This document shows positions 56,128-64,000 of a stretch of DNA of 64,000 nucleotides, piece by piece. Both the position numbers and the translations under genes were made by a program. The notes below the pieces were generated by a model. That model did not search any database. It was not told where the DNA came from and was given only the letters and a program-made list of their open reading frames with translations. The stretch's first letter is position 1; every line of letters starts with the position of its first letter. Source of the stretch: Diphasiastrum complanatum (taxonomy: Eukaryota > Streptophyta > Lycopodiopsida > Lycopodiales > Lycopodiaceae); NCBI GenBank assembly GCA_029204225.1, contig CM055104.1:47000451-47064450 (forward strand), given 5' to 3'.

Positions 56128-57567
56128 GTAAGTTTTGTTTTTTTTTTGGGCACTGCTCACAAATTGACCATTTTCTTTGTTCTATGAGCAGATTGTGAAT
56201 GGCAACACTAACAAGTTCCTTGAGAAGAAGCCAAGTGAGAATTCTTAACCTCATTTAAAAAAACCTCTTGCCCTTAATTGGAACTGGCATTTGTAATAAT
56301 GCAAGAGGGCTAGTTCATAAGAGTAGGGCTCTTGGGTGCTAATGGTAGATGAGTTAAATAAGAGTACTATATGTAGTAATGGAGAGCAATCAATCACTAT
56401 GTGTATGTAAATATTGACACAAAGATGCTAGTGCTAAGTGTTACCAATGCAAATAATTAGATAAGAGCATTGCTCAAGAAATCCTCAATATCTCGCATTT
56501 TTAGAAGGTTGCCAGCCTTTTTATTTTTGCTTTCAAAATTTTGAGATATAGGTCTATCGCCAATTAGTATCCTTCAAGTCAAGTTTGCCATTGAATATTG
56601 TATTCAAAACTCAACAAATAAAATGAACCACCTTGACTATAGATATACCTATGTAGCGTTAGAATGTTAATATTTTCAAAAGTTCACAATAAAATGTTGA
56701 TCCAATGATTTTTCAGGTTTCCACATAAGCTTCTATTTTATTATTCTCATTTAGCTCTCCTTATAGACATGTTAGAACTTCAACATCTAGCCATTGTGCA
56801 AATTATGAACTACACAGATATAACTAGGATGAACACATGCAAAGATAAAAAGTTTCTATAACTTTATAAATTACTATGTAGAGATTAATGAATCCTACAT
56901 ACTAGAAGGTTTAAAAATTTTCAACTATTTCAATGATTATAAAATTTTCTACGTATTAAATAATGCATTGTTTTCCAAAAGTTAGCCTCCAATAAAGGTT
57001 TATAGAAATTGGTGAATCTAAAAAAAATTGATGGAATCATTGTCAAAGAATGCTACTTTTTTTCAGCAAAAGATAAGTGTTGTGATTATGAGCCTACATG
57101 TTATGAGCTTGAGGTCCATCTTGCGTACTGCACAAGGAACATCTAGGAACATGCCTCCTTTAAAAGCTCAAGGCACGCCTTGTGTGCACAAGAGACATTC
57201 AAGAAAATACATGTACCAAGCTCGAGTCTTATCCTCTGTGCACAAGGCACATTTAGGAATGCACAAGGTCCAAAACCTTTCATTGCAATACATAGCTTTA
57301 GAGATTTCTTTTATGCCTTTGAAAATAGATTTCATGTCAAATTCAAACTCCTTACTCCCAAATGATTTTGATCTTGAAAACAATGATACTCAAGAGAAGA
57401 ACACCCTGGTGCATTTATTCATAAGAAAAAGTAGTAGGTACATTGATGAAAAAGATATATACACCCCGAAGGGGAAGTTTAAACAAAAGTAAGCTCAAAC
57501 AAGAGCGAAGCTTGTAGTAAAGTTAAGATTAATCCAGATCCTGGCATTAAAAATAAAAGTGCATAAA
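56128..57567. other. Non-coding, with degenerate repeats
   Basis: AT-rich. Between about 57125 and 57270 a word like GCACAAGG(A/C)ACAT(C/T)(T/A)AGGAA recurs three or four times in diverged form. The frame through it (57028-57492) has no recognisable domain. Confidence 0.5.
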
Positions 57568-57999
57568 CTATGATGATGTCAGTGGGAGTCTACCAACTGA
57601 CTGCAGCAGATCATAAAAGTGAAGAGGGGGTGAGTCGGCTAATGAAGGGAGATGAGATGTAGCAGACCCAGCCACCATCGCCCGTTGCAGAATTGATAGG
57701 GCCTGAGCACCTTTTAGGGCAATGGAAATACGTTGTTTGAAAGAAGCAACGAGAATAGAACCAGGAATACCTTGACGCTCTGCCGCCTGATGAGAACACA
57801 TGCGAAGAAAATCCTCAAAGTGTCGATGCAAGGTTCCATTAGTCTCAATTGCCAAGGGAAGGAAAGCATCAATGGGGTGCCTGTCGGAGTAGTTTTTTTC
57901 CTCCTCTTGTGCTGCCACACCTGTCGCTTCTCCTGGTGTGAAGGCAGAGCGAGGCAATAGGTCACCACGCGTGGGATCAACAACAACAACATCTGCCAA
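57568..57999 (-). pseudogene. LINE ORF2 C-terminal relic
   Basis: The minus-strand frame of 143 codons has VVVDPTRGDLLPRSAFTPG, HPIDAFLPLAIETNGTLHRH and FKQRISIALKGAQALSILQR. I associate these with the C-terminal, post-RT region of plant LINE ORF2 proteins, from memory and not from a search. The upstream RT is absent; a Copia LTR end abuts at 58000. Confidence 0.6.
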
Positions 58000-58107
58000 A
58001 GTATGAATGTTGACTTTCTATATTGCAAATGGTGTAAATTGTGTTGTCTTTCTAAACCAAAGATCAATAGATAATTTTGGACCTTAGTGATTCACAAAAT
58101 ATTCACA
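58000..58107 (+). repeat. Copia family A LTR, 3' end only
   Basis: CTTTCTAAACCAAAGATCA and CCTTAGTGATTCACAAAATA followed by TTCACA match the end of family-A LTRs, read in plus orientation (compare the complement of 1236-1265). Gypsy pol sequence begins immediately after it. Confidence 0.7.
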
Positions 58108-58788
58108 CAACATACCATACCTTTGGTTGAAGGAGCAATGCCAAAGGTGAGCCAATACTTGTGTTGCAATCTGAACTACATCGAGTTGATCAAACATGAG
58201 TTGCTCAATGTCGATTTCAATTATGAGCACACAAAATGGGCATCACCCATAGTCCTTGTCCCCAAAAAGAGTGTCATAATATAGATCCATGTCAATCTAA
58301 ACACACTTAACGTTGTAACACAAAAGGACCACTTTCTTTTACCATTCATAGAAAGCTTATTGGATCGAGTGGCTGGAGCAAAAGCCCACAATTTCTTGGA
58401 CGACTTTAGTAGCTACAACCAAGTCAAGATTGCATCTAAGGATCAACACCAAGACAACATTTGCTACTGAATGGGGTACATATGCCTACAAAGTTATGTC
58501 ATTCAGTTTTTGTAATAACCTGAGCACTTTTCAATGTGTCATGCAAATGGCATTAAGAATTTTTATAAAAATTCTTGAAGAACTTTTTTGGATGATCTTT
58601 GCATGCATGGACATAATGATGAGTACTTATCTCATTTAAAACAGTGCTTTCACAATGCCACAAATTTTAGATATCAATGAACGCAAAAAAAAAAAAAAAA
58701 AAAAAAAAGTCAATTTTGGGTCACACATGGTCTTATCTTAGGGCACATAGTATCTAGACATGAGATGGCTACTAATCTACCTAAGATA
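58108..58788 (+). pseudogene. Ty3/Gypsy RT relic, left part
   Basis: QHTIPLVEGAMPK and HTKWASPIVLVPKKS are RT motifs. LDRVAGAKAHNFLDDFSSYN and FLDDLCMHGHNDEYLSHLKQ follow in shifted frames. ILGHIVSRHEMATNLPKI ends at the Copia insertion. It resembles the RT of the element at 42.4-43.1 kb. A 24-base A run (58685-58708) lies inside it. Confidence 0.85.
58685..58708 (+). repeat. Poly(A) run, 24 bases
   Basis: An uninterrupted A tract within the Gypsy RT relic, where the coding sequence would not call for one; probably slippage expansion of a short Lys stretch. Confidence 0.95.
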
Positions 58789-59378
58789 TGTGAAGAATTA
58801 TGAAATACTAAGATCCAATATGTCCCTTTAATCTTTGGTTATGAATAGCAACACATCTAGCACCATTGACAATGTGGAAATCTAACATCTACTACACATA
58901 GAAGATGCAATAAGATCTTAATCAAACAACATATGTAAGATAAAATCAAGTTGTTGGCCATACAACAGTAGTATCATAACAAGTTTCACGCGTGTGGATC
59001 CAATACACCACTTACAATTGCATTCTACACACAAGACTGCAGGATATCAACACTATAATGCAAAAATGGATATATGAACCCAAAGAGAACTCATGTATAA
59101 GCATGAATGAGAGGAGAGAGAGAGAATGTATATCTTCCCATGCTTGTACATTATTTATAGCAGGTCCATGCCCTAATTGGATATGCTTCTCCAATCTTAT
59201 CAACAATAGGAAAGTTCTAGATCTATTCCAAACCCTACTCAAATATAGACTAGATTCAATGTACCTCAAATGAACTTAGACTAAAATAGCTTCAAAATGT
59301 TTTTCTCTAAATTTAAGACATGCATATTGGCCTAAATTGCCAAATGAACTAGATCAAACTAGTTGACAATTTCTCACA
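58789..59378 (-). repeat. Copia family A 3' LTR
   Basis: 590 bp, next to a polypurine tract (complement of CTCCCTCTTC at 59379-59388). It lacks about 70 bp that the 5' LTR has near 62741-62815. Confidence 0.93.
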
Positions 59379-59751
59379 CTCCCTCTTCAACTAGTTTTAG
59401 CATAGATTTAACCATACTACTTTGATTCAACTTTAGAATGATCTCCATACTAAGTATAGACCTCCTTTCAAAGGTTTTAAAGTAGCTTTCACAATCGATA
59501 TATAGAATAGTGTCCAAATTGGATTCTTCACTATTTCTTACATCAATTTTACACATCAAGATGTAACTAGAACATGAAAAACCAAGATGTACTCCTTGGA
59601 TTTGACTTAATAAAGGCCCTTTATTATCAAAATCCAAAGTGCCATCCATGTCATCAATGTCAAGTATGTTAGATACAACCATAGTGTCATTACTTGAAGA
59701 CACCTTTGGAATATTTCCCTCATAAAAAATGACATCTCTTCCAATGATCAC
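59379..59751 (-). pseudogene. Copia post-integrase segment and C-terminal tail
   Basis: GRDVIFYEGNIPK is the usual landmark between integrase and RT. The frame ends with SMVKSMLKLVEEGV, matching the end of the 33.5-34.1 kb RNase H frame (SKSMLKLAEEGV). RT and RNase H between them are deleted. Confidence 0.8.
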
Positions 59752-59851
59752 TTTATTGGTAGAAGGAATTTAAACCTTGTAGGCTTTGCTCACCTCACTA
59801 TAGCCAAAAAATACACCTTTCCTTGAAGATGGATCCTCCTTTGTCCTATCA

Positions 59852-60764
59852 TCAAGTGTTATGTTGATATAGCAAGTGCATCAAAAGTTCTAAAAAACTT
59901 GACACTCGACCTCCTTCCAAACAACATTTCAAAAGGGGTTTTTCATCCAATAAAGCACTCGGCCACCTATTGCATAGAAAGTTAGCACACGAAAAAGCTT
60001 GATCCCAAAATGGTTTTGGAAGATTATCTCCTAACCTCATGTCTTTTGCACCTTCACACAAGGTCCTATTCTTCCTCTTGGCCACTCCATTTTGTTGTGG
60101 TGTCCTTGGACTTGTGTACTCCTCCCTTTTGATCCCATGCTCATCACAAAAGGCTTTAAACTTCGTAGAGATATACTCACCACCATTGTCACTCCTCAAC
60201 ACTTGATCTTTGTAGAGAATTGAACCTCCCTTGCAATCTTGAACTTGACAAAGACATCATATACTTCATCCTTGCTCTTAGTAGATATACCCCACAAAAT
60301 CTACTAAAATCATCAATACAGGTAACATACATCTTAGCTCCTCCATTGCTAATAGTAGTAACACCATGAATATCTGAATGCACAACTTGAAAAGGCTTAC
60401 TAGATCTAGATGTAGATCTATTATAAGATAAACTATGTGACTTTTCCAAAGAACATTTCTCACAAACATGATTGAGACTAGTTAAGGAATTTGGAAGACC
60501 AATCACAACTTGATTTCTTGCCATTATCTCCAATGACTTGAAGTTGAGATGCCCCATCCTTTTGTGCCAAACCTCTTGCATTGACATTTTCTCTCTTGCC
60601 ACACATCCAACTTGGTTAGCAATAACACAAGCATCAAGTTTGAATAATTTACCTTGCCTTTTGCCTCTTGCAATCACAATATCCTTAAGACCCTCAAAAT
60701 CAACCTTAAGACCCTTGCTTAACACTAAGTAAATTCTTAGTAATGGAAGGTATGAGCAAAACAT
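59852..60764 (-). pseudogene. Copia integrase
   Basis: Read from 60764: VWHKRMGHLNFKSLEIMA, CEKCSLEKSHSL, then CIDDFSRF (first Asp). After a frameshift near 60195, LRSDNGGEYISTKFKAFC (second Asp) and TPQQNGVAKRKNRTL (Glu) follow. All three catalytic residues are present, unlike the copy at 32 kb. Confidence 0.92.
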
Positions 60765-61410
60765 CCTTCAAATGAACATTGCTATTTTTAGAGGGAGAAA
60801 TAGGAATTGTGCCAATCCCTTTGATTGCACACTCACCATCATTGGCCATGTAGATCACTTTCTTGTCATCTCCATATGCAAAAAGAGATGTGAAATACTC
60901 TTTGTGAAAGGTCATGTGTGAGCTTGCTCCACTATCAATCCACCAAGGATCAATATCTCCAACATTAACAACCAAACATGAAGACTTCACAAAAGCATCA
61001 TCATTTGTGTTTTGATCATCAACACCATCCTCATCTAGAGTTAGATTTCCTTGCTTATCACCTTGATCTCTCTTCTTTTTGAAGCATTCACTAGCAAAAT
61101 GGCCTTTGATACCACAATAGAAGCATTTTAACTTGGATCTATCTTTCTTCTTGCCAAAAGATGAAGTCTCACCTTGGTCTTGCCCTTTAGACCATTTGCT
61201 TTTACCTTTGCCCTTGATTTTGTCCTTGATGAACATAGCCTTCTCTCCATCTGGAGATGTTGTTGTAGATTCAACTCTTTCTTTAAGCCTATATTCCTCA
61301 TTCACCAAGATCTCTTGCAAATCCACCATGCTTGGAAAAGTTCTTTGAATAGCAAAGCTTTGAACAAGGTTAGCATGATCATCAAGTAAGCCATTAAGTA
61401 TAACTTGCAC
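60706..61410 (-). pseudogene. Copia gag C-terminus and protease
   Basis: VILNGLLDDHANLVQSFAIQ begins the second half of gag. The knuckle CFYCGIKGHFASEC and the protease WWIDSGASSHMTFHKEYF follow in one open frame of 234 codons. The frame shifts near 60710, at the end of the protease. Confidence 0.93.
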
Positions 61411-61445
61411 AAGTTCTACCTCCTTAATGCTCTCATCAATGCATG

Positions 61446-61748
61446 CTAGCTATCATTAAATGCTTTGACTCTCAACACAAAAGCATGAGCACTCTCTTCC
61501 TTCTTTTGCATAGATTGAAAGATTTGCCTTCTAAGAGTAAGTAATCTTGATGTATACTTGGATTCATAAAGCTTTTTTAAAGCTTCACAAGCCTCATTAG
61601 ATGAAGTACACTTACCATCTTCTTTGAGAAGCTCATTGGTAACATTCATCTTTATGATGTGTAGAGCTCTTTTAGATCTCTTGTCATACCTCATTTGGTC
61701 TTGTTGTGCCAAGGGTCTTTCCTCCACTACTACATTCTCACCTTCCAT
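61446..61748 (-). pseudogene. Copia gag N-terminal part, shortened
   Basis: MRYDKRSKRALHIIKMNVTN and YESKYTSRLLTLRRQIFQSM match family-A gag. The first 45 or so residues (the SNYSLWK region) are replaced by a short start at 61748, so the N-terminus was lost. A one-base shift near 61445 separates it from the next frame. Confidence 0.85.
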
Positions 61749-62245
61749 GTAGAGTAATTAAAGAAATCACAAAGATATGGAACCTCTCAAATCTCTTTCT
61801 TGCACCAAATCTAGCAAATCAACACATAGAATGGAAGATACTTGATCAACCTACAATCTCATGAACTTTTGTACTTCTAAACTTGAAACACACTCTTGAA
61901 ATGTCCAGCAACCTAAAAAACAAGAGATCCAAACAAATTTAGGGTTTTGACAAAAAATTGAATCATCCAAATTCTATATGCAAATGCTACAAACTTGATA
62001 TTGAATCTTGTAATATTCAATGAGACCTTCCTAATGCAATTATAGTCGCCCAAATCCAGTAATTGAAGTGTGAAATCAGCCTACTTCAAGTTCAAAACCC
62101 TATATTGAGTTTTGATTTACAAAAATCAATTCTACACATGAAAAATGCCTGATTTTTTTAGTAGAAAACAATCTAGCATGCTCTAAAATTGGTAACTCCA
62201 AATCCTTGCTAAAGATGGCTGATCCTTCAATAACCTACAACAATA

Positions 62246-62257
62246 TCTCTGATACCA
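62246..62257 (-). other. Primer binding site
   Basis: The reverse complement TGGTATCAGAGA lies against the 5' LTR end at 62258, one base from the initiator-Met consensus. Confidence 0.85.
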
Positions 62258-62915
62258 TGTGAAGAATTATGAATCACTAAGATCCAATATGTCCCTTTAA
62301 CCTTTCGTTATGAATAACAACACATCTAGCACCATTGACAACATAGAAATCTAACATCTAATACACATAGAAGATGCAAACTCAATAAGATCTTGATCAA
62401 ACAACATATGTAAGATAAAATCAAGTTTCTGGCCATACGACAGCAGTACCATAACAAGTTTCACACATGTGGATCTAATATACAACATACAATTGCATTC
62501 TACACACAAGATTGCAAGATATCAACACTATGTTAATGCAAAAATGGATATATGAACCCAAAGAGAACTCATGTATAAGCATGAATGAGAGGAGAGAGAG
62601 AACGTATCTCTTCCCATGCTTGTACACTATTTATAGTAGGTCCATGCCCTAATTGGATGTGCTTCTCCAATCTTATCAACAATAGGAAAGTTCTAGATCT
62701 ATTCTAAACCCTACTCAAATATAGAATAGATTCAATGTACCAAACATTCAAATTTGAATCTTTCCAAAATCGACCTAATTACTTTCTTCACACTTTTCAA
62801 AAGTGGTAATTCAAATGAACTTAGACTAAAATAACTTCAAAATGTTTATATCTAAGTTTAAAATGCATATTGGCCTAAATTGCAAAATGAAGTAGATCAA
62901 ACTAATCCTCTCACA
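62258..62915 (-). repeat. Copia family A 5' LTR
   Basis: 658 bp, the partner of 58789-59378. It contains the TATA-like CTATTTATAG (plus strand about 62629) on the inferred U3/R side. Confidence 0.93.
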
Positions 62916-63040
62916 AGATATGTGCCATCATGGATCTTCCACTCGCTAGAAAAATTCTTGAAGTCTATGTTTGTATGGGGCATGTGAACTACTATCGAAT
63001 CTCCATTCTCTTTTTTGCAGATCTATCACTAACCGATAGT
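62916..63040 (+). pseudogene. Ty3/Gypsy RT relic, right part
   Basis: After the AGATA duplication the frame continues the RT C-terminus interrupted at 58788: CAIMDLPLARKILEVYV and GHVNYYRISI, the Gypsy landmark usually read as G-x-x-x-Y-Y-R-x-F-I. Similarity fades by about 63040. Confidence 0.8.
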
Positions 63041-63279
63041 CCTCATTCAGTTTTCTATTTCTTGAAGCCATGATCCTCTCCTCTCTTAGTTAAGAAAACA
63101 GTTTAAACACCCGACCGGATCAATCACCACAACACAACATCAAGTGCAACAAGACAAGACAACAGAATTGCTCTCCACAAACTGCATATTCAACTGATAA
63201 GTAAGTACAAAGATAAAGTTACTTAAAAAGCACTCAAAGGGCTCGTAAAAGTATTATTTTTTTACTTTACTTTCTTATA

Positions 63280-63790
63280 ATGATTCTAAGAAGTCAATCT
63301 TCACTGCTAGTGGTCAAGAATGTAAGATAGATGGCATAGGATCTATTCCATCATGCTTAGGATCATCTAAGAGGATAGATCTTGATAATGTTTTGTATGT
63401 TCCATCCATTACAAAAAATTTGCTTAGTGTTGGTCAACTAATGGGGATAATGGACTAGATGTACATTTCAAGATTGGAGTATGTTCCATCTTGAAAAGTG
63501 ATAAGTGCCTAGCTAGTGGCATTAATCAAGGAAGGCTTTTTGAGTTGGATGCTAATGTGTCCATTGAAAGTGTGAATATGGTTAGGGAGGAGTTGACTCA
63601 AGTGGAGCTTTGGCACAAAAGATTAGGCCATCCTAATCTTCAATCAATGGAGTCCATGGCATCAAAGGAGCTAGCTCTCGGCCTACCAACATCATTCAAG
63701 AAGTGTGGCAAAGTGTGTGAGGCATGTGGCCTTGCAAAGTCACACTTCCTACAAGAGATGTTTGACAAGATCTACTTCACCCTTGGATCT
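63280..63790 (+). pseudogene. Copia protease end and GAG-pre-integrase (family D)
   Basis: The plus strand reads IDGIGSIPSCLGSSKRIDLD and LYVPSITKNLLSVGQL (end of protease). After a frameshift come GRLFELDANVSIES, LWHKRLGHPNLQSMESMA and CEACGLAKSH (integrase zinc finger). The sequence differs clearly from family A. It stops near 63790, where a minus-strand gag fragment begins. Confidence 0.85.
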
Positions 63791-63824
63791 TATTCATTCA
63801 GATGCACATGCTTTAGACTCAGCA

Positions 63825-64000
63825 TCTTGTTCTCTTTCCTGCTTTCTTCAGCAATGAGAACACCTTGCAGTGTCTCCAAGGATGGAAGATCCTCCCTGAC
63901 AGCATAAGTCTGCACAATATTGTCATACTCATCTCTAAGTCCATTTAGGACTACTTGAACAAGTTTAGTGTTCTTAAGAGCATCACTAATACCAGCTAAC
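63825..64000 (-). pseudogene. Copia gag fragment, opposite orientation
   Basis: The minus strand from the window edge reads LVQVVLNGLRDEYDNIVQTY and REDLPSLETLQGVLIAEESR, the UBN2 part of Copia gag. It runs off the right edge, so its element continues outside the window. Confidence 0.8.

Larger units (their letters stand above)
58789..62915 (-). mobile_element. Ty1/Copia retrotransposon (family A), TSD AGATA
   Basis: Two LTRs (58789-59378 and 62258-62915) flank gag, protease and integrase on the minus strand. AGATA is duplicated at 58784-58788 and 62916-62920. RT and RNase H are missing: the sequence passes from the region after integrase straight to the last residues before the polypurine tract. 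The element is 4127 bp and sits in a Gypsy RT relic. Confidence 0.96.

Noticed and set aside
57028-57492. 154-aa open frame
   Set aside because: Overlaps degenerate repeats and has no recognisable domain or promoter context.

Overview
The window is nuclear DNA of a land plant with a large, transposon-rich genome. It holds one well-supported host gene, one possible host gene of unknown function, and many nested and decayed retroelements. No rRNA, tRNA, CRISPR array or bacterial operon was seen. The host gene has 12 small exons spread over 18.5 kb, with introns up to 6.7 kb that are full of retroelements. That pattern fits a fern, gymnosperm or other large-genome plant better than a compact angiosperm, but the sequence alone does not settle the lineage.

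Left flank (1-6207): a minus-strand Ty1/Copia 5' end (family A), a plus-strand Copia relic (family B) whose LTR carries a 141-bp (TC)n tract, and a minus-strand LTR/primer-binding-site junction from another element.

Host gene (6208-24669, minus): a complete plant-type mercaptopyruvate/thiosulfate sulfurtransferase (STR1-like) with two rhodanese domains. Every intron can be given GT-AG borders that keep the frame, giving about 431 codons without a stop. Intron 2 holds a Copia 3' end and a LINE, and the LINE was split by a chromodomain Ty3/Gypsy element (19262-23095, target duplication GGTCG). Intron 9 holds LINE scraps.

Middle (24670-35493): an unrecognised coiled-coil ORF, LTR and primer-site remnants with (TC)n tracts, a Copia gag relic, and a family-A Copia element (29544-34768, target duplication ATCTA) inserted in the LTR of a minus-strand element.

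Giant Ty3/Gypsy element (35494-51187): LTR-like repeats of 2.35 and 3.04 kb flank gag, protease, RT, RNase H and integrase. A second RNase H domain lies 3' of the integrase, followed by an unrecognised 333-codon ORF with a coiled-coil N-terminus. The 5' LTR lacks a 653-bp block that the 3' LTR has and that contains the best TATA-like site.

Right flank (51188-64000): a LINE RT relic, a hAT-like DUF4371 relic, an intact 312-aa ORF of unknown function (55189-56127), a LINE C-terminal relic, and a Gypsy pol relic interrupted by a family-A Copia element (58789-62915, target duplication AGATA). The edge holds two Copia pieces in opposite orientations. Most of the window can be read as repeated layering of elements, with target duplications giving the order of insertion at three places.
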